From Pseudoalteromonas galatheae (GTDB lineage: Bacteria; Pseudomonadota; Gammaproteobacteria; Enterobacterales; Alteromonadaceae), in assembly GCF_005886105.2 (NCBI RefSeq), contig NZ_PNCO02000001.1, positions 2,663,001 through 2,727,000 on the forward strand: a DNA stretch of 64,000 nt, given 5' to 3'. Positions 35,557-44,324 of this stretch are shown piece after piece; within the stretch, counting starts at the first letter, position 1, and every line of letters starts with the position of its first letter. A program made the position numbers and the translations under genes. Under the pieces are notes generated by a model. It was given only the letters and a program-made list of their open reading frames with translations. It was not told where the DNA came from and ran no database searches.

Positions 35557-35683
35557 ATAAAGTAAATAGCCATCGTTACTTAAATTAAAATGCCACCACT
35601 CATTCCAATTGGCAGGTACGGGATCCCAGAGTTCAAGAAAGAGCCGGTAACGTTTGTATACCCCTAGACGGAGTTGAGACGTA
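35554..35683 (-). pseudogene. Possible C-terminal remnant of an M15-type (D-Ala-D-Ala peptidase-like) protein
   Basis: Before the stop at 35556-35554 the minus strand reads RLFLELWDPVPANWNEWWHF followed by NLSNDGYLLY. The NEWWHF motif resembles the zinc-binding C-terminal motif of VanX/VanY-like M15 peptidases. No upstream part exists, because the LysR gene occupies the next stretch in another frame. It may be debris left by a deletion, or coincidence. Confidence 0.3.
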
Positions 35684-36577
35684 TCAAGATGCAAAGTCTG
35701 CACGCTTAATAAAATGAATAAATGCACTGACCTTTTGAGAGTCATACGATTTACCATGATAGATCGCATGTACCACTTGTTCTCCCCAATCATATTCTGG
35801 GAATAAAACTTGAAGTTCGCCACTGTTTATCTCGCTGCGTACTTGATACTCAAATAGCCGACTTACCCCGCCACCTTGGACACAAAGCGATTTTAGTGCC
35901 GCATAACTGTTGCTAGAAAACGCAGTGGCAGTTTTTACACTGAGACGGCAAGAGCCATCACTATAAGCCCAGTCATTAAGGGTTTTACGATGAGTAAAGT
36001 TTAAACATCGATGCTGTGTCAGGCATGATGGCTCATTTGTCATCCCATTCGACGCCAAGTACTCAGGGCTTGCGACAATTACTCTCTTACAGCTTGTGAT
36101 CCGCTGGCTGGTCAGTGATGAATCTTCCAAAGAGTCACTGCTTCTGAGCGCAATATCTATCTCCTGCGAGGGCAAATTGAGCTGCTCATTGGTAAGGTTG
36201 AGTGATAAACTAAGATCTGGATATTGACGTTGAAAATCAATTAGCATTGACTCAGAAAGTAACTCGCCAATCGCAGGTGTTGCGGTAATAGTCAATCTTC
36301 CCTGTATGCGCTCACTTGCCTTCATGTCATCAAGCATATTTTTTAAAGCATGCAATTGTTCAACGGCTTTGGAATACATCATTTTCCCATCGGCACTAAG
36401 CTCGATCGCACGCGTCGTACGGTTTAACAAGCGTTTGCCCACACAATGTTCAAGCTTGGCAATTGCTTTACTTACTGCGGGGCTCTGTACACCTAATATT
36501 TCCGATGCTTTAACGAAGCTCCTCTGCTCCACTACAACACAAAACACCCTAAGTAAATACACTAAGTCTTTATCCAT
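35684..36577 (-). CDS. LysR-family transcriptional regulator
   Basis: 297 residues. The N-terminal winged HTH (YLLRVFCVVVEQRSFVKASE, ILGVQSPAVSKAIAKLEHCV, LLNRTTRAIELSADG) is typical of the CrgA/AaeR-like branch. The substrate-binding domain (GRLTITATPAIGELL, LNLPSQEIDIALRSS, RVIVASPEYLAS, GVSRLFEYQV) follows to the C-terminus IHFIKRADFAS, which is close to family length. It is divergent from the NHL-repeat gene (96 bp between starts), a common sign of a regulator and its target. Confidence 0.9.
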   Translation of the reverse strand: MDKDLVYLLRVFCVVVEQRSFVKASEILGVQSPAVSKAIAKLEHCVGKRLLNRTTRAIELSADGKMMYSKAVEQLHALKNMLDDMKASERIQGRLTITATPAIGELLSESMLIDFQRQYPDLSLSLNLTNEQLNLPSQEIDIALRSSDSLEDSSLTSQRITSCKRVIVASPEYLASNGMTNEPSCLTQHRCLNFTHRKTLNDWAYSDGSCRLSVKTATAFSSNSYAALKSLCVQGGGVSRLFEYQVRSEINSGELQVLFPEYDWGEQVVHAIYHGKSYDSQKVSAFIHFIKRADFAS

Positions 36578-36673
36578 TATTTCCTCAGTGGAAGTTAATA
36601 CATTCCATTAGCGCTATTTTAAGGAACTTATCTGGTAGTGATAATGGCATTACCAACCTCGGAGATCAAATTG

Positions 36674-37606
36674 ATGAATACAAAATACTACTCAAAGTTC
36701 TTGCAATATTTTTTCTTAATGATGTTTATTGCGATCACTCAAAACAGCCTAGCAGCACAAGGAGGTAAGCAACAGCAAGATGCTAAACATGTCGACCTAA
36801 CCTTACCGAAAGATTGGTATTTAGGTGAAGTAACTGGATTAGAATTTTTACCAAACGGCGATCTTGTCGTGTTTAACAGAGGGCTACACCCACTGCTAAT
36901 TTTTAGTGCAACTGGTCAGTTTAAACGTGAAATTGGCTTAGGGTTATTTGCCGTTCCTCATGGTTTATTTGTTGATAGCCAGGGGAGTATTTGGACAACA
37001 GACCAACAAACACACCAAGTGCTGAAGCTTAACCCTGAAGGTAACATTGAATTAATTTTAGGGCGCAAAGATTTTAAAGGTCTAGGTTGGTTTGAAAACG
37101 GCTATCAAGTCAACTTGTTTACTTCCCCCAGTGATGTTGCACTTGATAGTAAAGGTAATATCTATGTTGCTGACGGGGGAAATTTTCGTATCGTCAAATT
37201 CGATCAATATGGGAAACTAGTGAAAGCATGGGGTGAAAAAGGAGAGCTTCCGGGGCAGTTCAACTTCCCCCATTCGTTATATATTGATGCTGATGATACG
37301 CTTTATGTCACTGACAGACAAAATGCAAGAATTCAGCTTTTTGATACTGAGGGTGAATTCTTAAAGCAATGGAAAGACATTGGTTTTCCCTATGAGATAG
37401 AGCGCCTTAATGCTAACTCTCTCGTTATTTCTGACGCCCGAAGCGGCGAAATTAACAAGATTGATTTTAATGGCCAAGTAACAGAGAGGCTCGGAAAGTG
37501 GGGCAAGCGTGAATCTGAATTTGGCTTTCCTCACGGCCTTGCTGTCAATCACAAAGGGGAAATTTATGTCGGTGAGCTACTTAACTGGCGAGTGCAAAAG
37601 TTTTAA
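36674..37606 (+). CDS. Exported NHL-repeat beta-propeller protein
   Basis: 310 residues from ATG 36674, with GGAG 9 bp upstream. Residues ~1-28 (YYSKFLQYFFLMMFIAITQN) form a signal peptide. The rest is NHL repeats, e.g. PSDVALDSKGNIYVADGGN, FPHSLYIDADDTLYVTDRQN, FPHGLAVNHKGEIYVGEL, spaced about 45-50 residues and arranged like a six-bladed propeller. Related proteins include peptidyl-alpha-hydroxyglycine alpha-amidating lyases and 6-bladed lactonases, but I cannot assign a reaction. Divergent from the LysR regulator. The C-terminus NWRVQKF is the normal end of a blade. Confidence 0.85.
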   Translation: MNTKYYSKFLQYFFLMMFIAITQNSLAAQGGKQQQDAKHVDLTLPKDWYLGEVTGLEFLPNGDLVVFNRGLHPLLIFSATGQFKREIGLGLFAVPHGLFVDSQGSIWTTDQQTHQVLKLNPEGNIELILGRKDFKGLGWFENGYQVNLFTSPSDVALDSKGNIYVADGGNFRIVKFDQYGKLVKAWGEKGELPGQFNFPHSLYIDADDTLYVTDRQNARIQLFDTEGEFLKQWKDIGFPYEIERLNANSLVISDARSGEINKIDFNGQVTERLGKWGKRESEFGFPHGLAVNHKGEIYVGELLNWRVQKF

Positions 37607-37674
37607 CGGTATTATAAGTTTCTAACCAATCAACGGCTCCTATTATTACTGCAATTGTAATAAGTAAACGAGTT

Positions 37675-37883
37675 ATACCAGCTGTATTAAGTAAATGATC
37701 TATCTTGAAGCGGGGAAATAGCTTTAGTAGCACCGCTCTCGCGTCCTGCTACCGCTAAGGTACCTATATCCATATAGGCAAGGCAAAAATTTTGCTATTT
37801 AGTTGTTCTAAGTGAGAAATTTTTAACGAAGCTAATATGCTATTTCACCCTTCAAATTGATTGGAAATTAATTTTATTAGTAC
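37675..37883 (+). repeat. MITE-like element, copy 3, with a 48-bp extra segment
   Basis: Same orientation as copy 1 and nearly identical to it (ATGATCTATCTTGAAGCGGG, AAATTTTTAACGAAGCTAAT, CACCCTTCAAATTGATTGGA). After GTAGCA (ends 37732) it has 48 additional bases (37733-37780) that contain CCTATATCCATATAGG, a palindrome. The right end (TTATTAGTAC) is degraded and touches the stop codon of the next gene. Confidence 0.82.
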
Positions 37884-39007
37884 TAATATGCCTTTCTCTC
37901 TGTCGAATCCAACAGCTGTTGAAACGCGCGGGTGCTACCCAATAGCTCGCGTTTAACTTCATTCCATTGGGCGTTGTGGTGTCCAAATCTTAGCTGCCAT
38001 TGGCGCACTTCATCTTGGCTTGGCTGGTACAGCTTTGCACCCAACGCCATCAACGCTCGTTCACAACGCTGCTGAAGTTGCTCAATTTGCGACACATGAA
38101 TGTGAAATGTCTGCTGTGCCGCTTCCTCTATTTCTCCTTTTATACGTAAGGGCAACGTATTTAGCCACTGTTGGTTCGCAACTGTCACCCAAGCATCAGG
38201 AACACTCTCTAGAAGAGATACATGACCAATTTGGTTTTTGAGCTGATCGGGGCCGGCAAACAGCCCAACGACACTGGGGTCAATCACATCTATATGCTTT
38301 GTGCGAGCCATTTTTGCAACGTTGGCCCATGGAACATCAACAACACTTGCTGGAGTCATACTATAAAAATGACTTAACACCCTAGATGCCGGTACTCTCA
38401 ACACCGCTTCTTTTAGCTTATCAGGTAAATTAATTAACCGATTGAAGTGCTTGATACTCGATAACGTTCGTGCTCCAGCAATATGATGCATTAATATCGT
38501 GAGTTTCCCTTGGCGGTTGATAGGATCAACAACTAATGAATGCCAATGTGGAGAGCGTATCAAGTTTAGAAATGCTTGATTGCTGCCCGCCCAAAATGGA
38601 ATGTTTAAAATATCTAGCATGGGCAGCGCACGAGACAAATTTGATACTGATATAAGTATGCCTTCCACCTGACCACGCATTACCGCAGCCATTAACTCTC
38701 GACCTGTGCCTAACTTACCGCTATGGTGAATATCCACATATACCCTTCCTCTAGTCATACGCTCAACGTTTTGCTTAAACTCGTTGTGCATATGTGGAAT
38801 AAATTCAGACAAATTAGTCGGGTACGGAGAAGCCAACCTTAATACATATAGTGCATTTTGGCGTTTGGCGAGCTCCTCCTCTGAGGGCTGCACCGTAGCA
38901 AACGCCTGTTGATATGGTAACGAAAGGCTCGCGCATACCGCTAAAGAAGCTTGAATAAATCGACGCCGACTTCTAGACACAAGGAGTACAACCAAACTAA
39001 CCACCAA
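37883..39007 (-). CDS. TRAP-type (DctP-like) solute-binding protein, Tat-exported, orphan
   Basis: 374 residues. SRRRFIQASLAVCASLSLPY near the N-terminus is a twin-arginine signal. The mature part has DctP features: LRLASPYPTNLSEFIPHMHN, VDIHHSGKLGTGRELMAAVM, ILNIPFWAG, LRVPASRVLSHFYSMTPASV, and a helical C-terminus. TRAP binding proteins bind carboxylates in the periplasm. No DctQ or DctM membrane genes are adjacent, so it may act as an accessory or as a sensor binding protein. Divergent from the dihaem protein gene. Its stop codon abuts MITE copy 3. Confidence 0.85.
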   Translation of the reverse strand: MVVSLVVLLVSRSRRRFIQASLAVCASLSLPYQQAFATVQPSEEELAKRQNALYVLRLASPYPTNLSEFIPHMHNEFKQNVERMTRGRVYVDIHHSGKLGTGRELMAAVMRGQVEGILISVSNLSRALPMLDILNIPFWAGSNQAFLNLIRSPHWHSLVVDPINRQGKLTILMHHIAGARTLSSIKHFNRLINLPDKLKEAVLRVPASRVLSHFYSMTPASVVDVPWANVAKMARTKHIDVIDPSVVGLFAGPDQLKNQIGHVSLLESVPDAWVTVANQQWLNTLPLRIKGEIEEAAQQTFHIHVSQIEQLQQRCERALMALGAKLYQPSQDEVRQWQLRFGHHNAQWNEVKRELLGSTRAFQQLLDSTERKAY

Positions 39008-39176
39008 TTACTAAAAGATAGTTGAGCCTTGTACTATTTCAATCGGGTCAACAGATCCTAGCCTTTGGTATAAGAGTTTTGTCTACTTTCTAAGCATAAA
39101 GTTTTTGCTTTCCACATTCTCTGCACTTTTGCCTGTCATTTTTAAAACTCGAATCACAATAAGGTTTGGAATAACG

Positions 39177-40673
39177 ATGAACAACGCGAACTTTCTACGT
39201 GCAATGGCACTTGTTACCGCGGTGGCAAGTTTACCAATAGCAGCACAACATAGACCTCTACCACCTCCGCCTCCGAGTCAACCGCAACCAAGCTCGGTAT
39301 TAGATGATGAGCTCTCGCAAATTATTACTGCTCACGGTATTACTGGCAGAGTCGCAGGTGCACAGCAACTGCCGAAGATCTCAGATCCCATCGCTCAGCT
39401 CGGCATGCAGTTATTCTTTAGCAAAGCCCTTGGAGGAGAAAAGTCAGTCGCCTGTGCCAGCTGTCACGACCCGAGACTCGGTGGCGCCGATGGGCTTTCC
39501 TTGCCAATTGGTACCAATGCAGTCGAAAGTGATGTGATAGGCCCAGGCCGCCAAGCTGTGAATGATGACATCAATATCCCGCGAAACTCTCCCACCATTT
39601 TTAATACAGGGTTTGAGAATAGCGCTTTATTTTGGGACGGCCGTGTTCAACGAGTGACCACCACTGACGATCAAGGTAATGAGAGCAGCTTTATCAGCAC
39701 ACCTGATTCAGGTTTTAATCAACCAGATCCAAACGCTGCAGATTCACTAGTTGCAACCCTGTCCCGTTTTCCTGTCACCTCTCGTGAAGAAATGCGTGGT
39801 GAAGCTTTCGAAAGTGCCGAAACCAATGAGCAAGTTCGCTCGCATCTCGCACAACGTATTGGCGATTACGGCGATGAAGCCGGAAGCTTGGCCACCAATG
39901 ATTGGCTCCAAGCCTTTAGAGAAGCATTCAACTCACAAGCAGACGCGCAAACCTTAATTACTTTTGATAGCATTGCCTTCGCACTCGGCCAGTATCAAGC
40001 GTCATTTGTGATGGTGGATACTGATTGGCATCGTTATGCCCGAGGTGAGCGTGGCGCACTCAGCGACAAACAAAAACGTGGTGCTAAACTCTTTTTTACT
40101 CCCGTTGCTGAAGGCGGTGCAGGGTGTGCGGGGTGCCACAGCGGTGAGCGGTTCACTAACAATGGCTTCTTTAACCTCGCCTTTCCACAGTATGGTATTG
40201 GTACGCAAGATAATAAGGCCGACATCGGGCGTGCTGCAATTGACCCTTCGCCTCAAAACCAATTCGCGTTCAGAGTCCCAAGCCTAATAAACATTGTACT
40301 GACTGCGCCATATGGCCATGCAGGTGGCTACGAAACATTAGAGCAGGTGGTTAATCATTACTCAAATCCTGAGCAAACCGTCGAGCAATTTTTTCAACGT
40401 GGTGGTGCATGTGGGTTAAAGCAGTTTGCCTTGACCGCTCAGTGTGACACACTAAACCTACAAGCGAGAGAAAATAGTGAAGCGGCGTTAGCGTTACTGC
40501 GCCAGTCACCTTTTGTTGCTGCTAATTTAGCACCACAACAAAAGCAAGATCTGGTCGCGTTTTTACATGCCTTGACAGACAAGTGTGCAAAAGACCAGCA
40601 GTGCGTAAAAAGATGGGTACCGAACCGTCGCACACCAGACCCTGATAATTTACGCTTGCGTGCTCAACGTTAA
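39177..40673 (+). CDS. Dihaem cytochrome-c peroxidase/MauG-family protein
   Basis: 498 residues from ATG 39177. A signal peptide (AMALVTAVASLPIAAQ) is followed by a proline-rich stretch (PLPPPPPSQPQPSS). Two c-type haem motifs, CASCH (ACASCHDPRLGG) and CAGCH (GCAGCHSGERF), are separated by ~225 residues, and ALFWDGRV and PSLINIVLTAPYGHAGGYE match the CcpA/MauG fold. Length (about 480 mature) exceeds classical peroxidases (~330). It could be a hydroperoxide reductase or an oxidant-dependent modifying enzyme. It lies 20 bp before the sensor kinase and probably shares its transcript. Confidence 0.9.
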   Translation: MNNANFLRAMALVTAVASLPIAAQHRPLPPPPPSQPQPSSVLDDELSQIITAHGITGRVAGAQQLPKISDPIAQLGMQLFFSKALGGEKSVACASCHDPRLGGADGLSLPIGTNAVESDVIGPGRQAVNDDINIPRNSPTIFNTGFENSALFWDGRVQRVTTTDDQGNESSFISTPDSGFNQPDPNAADSLVATLSRFPVTSREEMRGEAFESAETNEQVRSHLAQRIGDYGDEAGSLATNDWLQAFREAFNSQADAQTLITFDSIAFALGQYQASFVMVDTDWHRYARGERGALSDKQKRGAKLFFTPVAEGGAGCAGCHSGERFTNNGFFNLAFPQYGIGTQDNKADIGRAAIDPSPQNQFAFRVPSLINIVLTAPYGHAGGYETLEQVVNHYSNPEQTVEQFFQRGGACGLKQFALTAQCDTLNLQARENSEAALALLRQSPFVAANLAPQQKQDLVAFLHALTDKCAKDQQCVKRWVPNRRTPDPDNLRLRAQR

Positions 40674-40693
40674 CGGGTGGAATAACAACAACT

Positions 40694-42166
40694 ATGAAAA
40701 TGACCATTCGCGTCAAACTATTGCTGATAATATTAATAGCCAACACCGCATTGGTGCTGGCTATCTATATCGCCAATAAATTAGCGTTTGAAAAAAGCTT
40801 TACGACCTATCTTGAAAATACTTCCCGGGCTCAACTAAAAGAGGTCGTAACGCAAGTTGCCGAGACGTATGCACGCCATGATTCTTTGAACTGGGTATAT
40901 CGAGGTTCAGAAGATTGGAACAGCATAGTGCGTAGCTTCTATGGTCTTTCTGAAGATGAGCACCCGCGAGATAGACCACATTCTCGTCCACCACCAAAGC
41001 ATCGTGAAAGAGGCGAAAGAGGGCCACGAAGACATGACGGCCCTCCACCTCGTTTGGACAATAAAAAGCGCCTGCTGATCAAAGACGCACAAGGCAATAT
41101 TATTATGGGCACACCGAAAAGTAAGCAGACTTCGCTGTGGTTCCCAGTCTATCAAAGCGACCACTTGGCGCAGCCTAAACGCGAACAGATTATCGCCTAC
41201 TTAGGCGTCGAGCAAAGTGGCTTGGTACGCAATGACTTCGACCAACTGTTTGCGGAGCAGCAACGCAAACAGTTCATCATCATTGCGCTCGTCGCCTTAT
41301 TAATTACGTTAGTGATTGCCGTGCCATTTAGTAAATATATGGTCAATCCAATTGTTTTGTTGCGCCGCAATGCAAAAACACTGACACAAGGAAATTACGA
41401 TGCTCGCGTCGATATTGCGAGTAAAGATGAACTTGGCTTACTCGCCAGAGATATGAACCGCTTGGCAGACACATTAGCGCAAAACCAAATAGCTAGACAG
41501 CAATGGATAGCAGATATTTCGCACGAGCTACGCACGCCAATTGCCGTGATCCGCGCGGAACTTGAGGGAATGATTGATGGCATAATAGCAAGCGATCCCG
41601 AACAACTTATGTCGCTTAACGAAGAGATCCAACGATTGACTCGACTGGTGGACGATTTACACCAACTGTCGCTGTCAGACCGTGGCGCGCTCACTTATAA
41701 CATGGATAAAGAAAACCTCTACGACCTGCTCTCACGCACGTTTGCGAAAAGTAGTCACCAAATTGAAAAGCACCATCTTGCTTATTCATTGCAATGCGAT
41801 GAGCATATTACCTTAGAATGTGACGAGCAGCGCCTTGGACAGCTATTCGACAACTTGCTGCAAAATACCTTGCGCTACACAGATTCCTCAGCTGAGCAAC
41901 CGGGAAGCCTTGATGTAAAAGTCATACAGCAACAAGATAAAACGATAATTTACTGGCAGGACAGCGCCCCTTCAGTACCACCAGAACAGCTAGATAAACT
42001 ATTTGACAGGCTCTATCGAGTAGAGGAAGCACGGAGTAGAAAAACGGGCGGCTCAGGCCTTGGTTTAGCCATATGCCAGAGTATTGTTGCTGCCCACAAC
42101 GGAAAAATCACTGCAGACTTGAGCGAACTGGGTGGTCTCGCTATTATTATTGAACTGAAAAAATAA
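40694..42166 (+). CDS. BaeS-like sensor histidine kinase with a His/Arg/Pro-rich periplasmic insert
   Basis: 490 residues. Two membrane spans (about 8-28 and 194-215) flank a periplasmic domain. Residues ~94-120 of this domain are very rich in His, Arg, Pro and Asp (EHPRDRPHSRPPPKHRERGE and on), which suggests metal or polyanion sensing. HAMP (KYMVNPIVLLRRNAKTLTQG) follows, then HisKA ISHELRTPIAVI (His277) and the HATPase with NLLQNTLRYT and TGGSGLGLAICQSIV. It is co-transcribed with its regulator (13 bp gap). Confidence 0.92.
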   Translation: MKMTIRVKLLLIILIANTALVLAIYIANKLAFEKSFTTYLENTSRAQLKEVVTQVAETYARHDSLNWVYRGSEDWNSIVRSFYGLSEDEHPRDRPHSRPPPKHRERGERGPRRHDGPPPRLDNKKRLLIKDAQGNIIMGTPKSKQTSLWFPVYQSDHLAQPKREQIIAYLGVEQSGLVRNDFDQLFAEQQRKQFIIIALVALLITLVIAVPFSKYMVNPIVLLRRNAKTLTQGNYDARVDIASKDELGLLARDMNRLADTLAQNQIARQQWIADISHELRTPIAVIRAELEGMIDGIIASDPEQLMSLNEEIQRLTRLVDDLHQLSLSDRGALTYNMDKENLYDLLSRTFAKSSHQIEKHHLAYSLQCDEHITLECDEQRLGQLFDNLLQNTLRYTDSSAEQPGSLDVKVIQQQDKTIIYWQDSAPSVPPEQLDKLFDRLYRVEEARSRKTGGSGLGLAICQSIVAAHNGKITADLSELGGLAIIIELKK

Positions 42167-42178
42167 TGAGTTTCCACT

Positions 42179-42877
42179 GTGCCAAACAAACATATTTTAA
42201 TCGTCGAAGATGAACCAAAACTTGCCGATATTTTAAGTAAGTATTTGGCTCAAGCCGAGTATACCAGCCATTGTGTTCACGATGGCGCATTGGCTGAAGA
42301 AGCTTTTAAACAACAGCAACCCGCCCTTATCTTGCTTGATCTCATGCTACCTAATCTTGACGGTATCGAAATTTGCAAACGGATCAGAGCTTACTCAAAC
42401 GTGCCTATTGTCATGATCACCGCCAAAATAGAAGAAATTGATCGCCTACTTGGTCTAGAAGTTGGTGCTGACGATTACGTGTGCAAACCCTATAGTCCAA
42501 AAGAAGTCGTCGCCAGAGTAAAAGCCATTTTAAGGCGCGTGGCACTAAACGAACGCGGCACAGTGTCAGAAACAGAGAGCAAACTTAAACTGGATGAAGA
42601 GAGCTTGTTTGTCTCTTTCCTCGACGCTAAAGCGACGCTCACTTATGTCGAGTTTATGCTGTTAAAGGCTATGTACGGTCATCCATGTCGAATTTATAGT
42701 CGCGACTTATTGATGGATCACATTTATGACGATAGCCACATTGTTAGCGACAGGACCATAGATAGCCATATCAAAAATATTCGTAAGAAACTACAAAGCA
42801 TCGCACCTAAATACGACTTTATCCACTCCATTTACGGAGCAGGATATAAGTTTGAGGCGCAGGAACGTAATTCCTAG
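42179..42877 (+). CDS. BaeR-like OmpR-family response regulator
   Basis: 232 residues from a GTG at 42179. The receiver domain has ILIVEDEPKLADILSKYL, Asp54 in LILLDLMLPNLDG, the Thr of VMITAK and Lys in DDYVCKPYSP. The winged helix (LTYVEFMLLKAMYGHPCRIY, DRTIDSHIKNIRKKLQSI, YGAGYKF) follows. Partner of the kinase upstream. BaeR-type regulators answer envelope stress and control efflux; the targets here are unknown, but the dihaem protein gene upstream may belong to the same operon. Confidence 0.93.
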   Translation: MPNKHILIVEDEPKLADILSKYLAQAEYTSHCVHDGALAEEAFKQQQPALILLDLMLPNLDGIEICKRIRAYSNVPIVMITAKIEEIDRLLGLEVGADDYVCKPYSPKEVVARVKAILRRVALNERGTVSETESKLKLDEESLFVSFLDAKATLTYVEFMLLKAMYGHPCRIYSRDLLMDHIYDDSHIVSDRTIDSHIKNIRKKLQSIAPKYDFIHSIYGAGYKFEAQERNS

Positions 42878-42895
42878 TCCTTAGCCTGTAATGTA

Positions 42896-42920
42896 AGTTG
42901 GATTACGCGCTAATCCAACT
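42896..42920. terminator. Hairpin after the response regulator gene
   Basis: AGTTGGATTA-CGCGC-TAATCCAACT, a 10-bp perfect inverted repeat 19 bp after the stop. No T-run follows, so it may be Rho-dependent or an RNA-stability element. Confidence 0.5.
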
Positions 42921-43004
42921 CCCGCTAAGTAGCTCACCGCTATCCCCTATTTCCTTTTATTGGTAAACTCAAAAAATAGCTAATAATTATAAAAAGGAAT
43001 AGAC

Positions 43005-44087
43005 ATGAAAAGGCTTGCTTTAGCAGTCTTAATCCCATTAACAGGTTGCAGTAATAGTAATGTTGTAGAGCGAATACAATCTGAGTCTTCCGTGGTAAAA
43101 CATAGCTCTGTAGAAGGGTATGAAGATAGATATTCCAACATCTACAATAAGTTTAAAGATTACCCCGTGACTTGCGACGAAAACTGTTATCCAGCCACCC
43201 AACAAATTCAATGTCAGTCCGAAATGCAAGATTGCACCTACGTTTGCAACCCCCCCACTCTCTCGCTCAATACCGGCTTTGCTATCCAATGGCTTGGGCA
43301 TGCGAGTTTTAAAGTGAATACCAAAGATGGACAACAGTTTTTGTTTGACCCCGTCACGGCTCAATTTGACTGGCCTGTAAACTGGGCATTTCGCCTCTCA
43401 GAAGGGTTTAATCGCAATCAACCTGCACAGCTCAGTCAAACAGAGTTACAGCAAACCAATGCCGTAATGTACTCCCACATTCATTACGATCATTTTAACA
43501 AGAGCGATATCGAAGCGATTGGTACTGGACCAAATTACCTCACACCACTTGGATTTGCAGAACACTTTCCTAAAAATGGATACAAGGTTTCTGAAATGGA
43601 GTGGTATTCAAGCAAACAACTTGGTGAAGTAACCGCACACTTTGTGCCTGCAAATCACTTTAGCAGCCGTATTTGGGTGCCGTTTTTATACGAAGATCAT
43701 GGCGCCGCACTGTGGGGTGGCTGGATATTAGAACACCAAGGTAAGACTCTATTTTTTGCAGGGGACACAGGATACTCACCGCATTTTAAAGACATTCAAG
43801 AAAAGTACGGTGATATTGATGTGTGCCTACTTCCTATTGCCTCATACTACAGCGAAGAAGATCCTAATTGGTATCGTAAAGTACACACCACACCAGAAGA
43901 TGCACTAACTGCCGCAAAAGAGCTCGGCTGTAAGGTCATGGTGCCGTGGGGCTATGGTAATGCTAGTTGGAAAATGGGAGATAAAACTTCACATTCAGCG
44001 CTTTTCCGCCTATTGCATATGCAACAAGTGCTAAAAGCCCAAACGCCACTGTATATTTTAAATGAAGGCGATTCAGTGCACCTATAA
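43005..44087 (+). CDS. Metallo-beta-lactamase-fold lipoprotein (NAPE-PLD-like)
   Basis: 360 residues. MKRLALAVLIPLTGC is a lipoprotein signal (Cys15). Residues 94-340 form an MBL fold like that of N-acyl-phosphatidylethanolamine phospholipase D: WLGHASF, the metal motif HIHYDH (158-163), PANHFSSR, FFAGDTGYSPHF and HTTPEDAL. Between the lipobox and the fold there are five Cys (57, 61, 70, 77, 81: CDENC, QDCTYVC), unusual for this family and possibly disulfide-bonded in the periplasm. Likely a membrane-anchored phosphodiesterase acting on lipid or cell-wall material; substrate unknown. Single gene. Confidence 0.87.
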   Translation: MKRLALAVLIPLTGCSNSNVVERIQSESSVVKHSSVEGYEDRYSNIYNKFKDYPVTCDENCYPATQQIQCQSEMQDCTYVCNPPTLSLNTGFAIQWLGHASFKVNTKDGQQFLFDPVTAQFDWPVNWAFRLSEGFNRNQPAQLSQTELQQTNAVMYSHIHYDHFNKSDIEAIGTGPNYLTPLGFAEHFPKNGYKVSEMEWYSSKQLGEVTAHFVPANHFSSRIWVPFLYEDHGAALWGGWILEHQGKTLFFAGDTGYSPHFKDIQEKYGDIDVCLLPIASYYSEEDPNWYRKVHTTPEDALTAAKELGCKVMVPWGYGNASWKMGDKTSHSALFRLLHMQQVLKAQTPLYILNEGDSVHL

Positions 44088-44283
44088 CCTCATGCTAGCG
44101 CACCAAGTCTCAAATTGATTTGTTGCGTTATCAAGCTTCTTGTTTTCTGGCTTTTCTCAGCGATAGTTAATTATGCGTTTTACTGGCTAAAAAGTGATAT
44201 AGATGACAACAAGAAACAATTAATAAAAACAGATACAACAAGTAGTTATAAAGCTTATTCCGGTTTTGTTCAGGTTATTGTGT

Positions 44284-44289
44284 TATAAT
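44284..44289 (+). promoter_or_regulatory. Probable -10 box upstream of the 44325 gene
   Basis: A perfect TATAAT at 44284-44289, with AAGGAGG between it and the GTG start at 44325. No clear -35 at 16-18 bp, so the promoter may be of the extended or activated kind. Confidence 0.45.
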
Positions 44290-44324
44290 TACAAAGTGTT
44301 ATTTTAAGGAGGCACCATACCCGA

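Noticed and set aside
37883..42877. Complete TRAP transporter operon
   Set aside because: No DctQ or DctM gene on either side.
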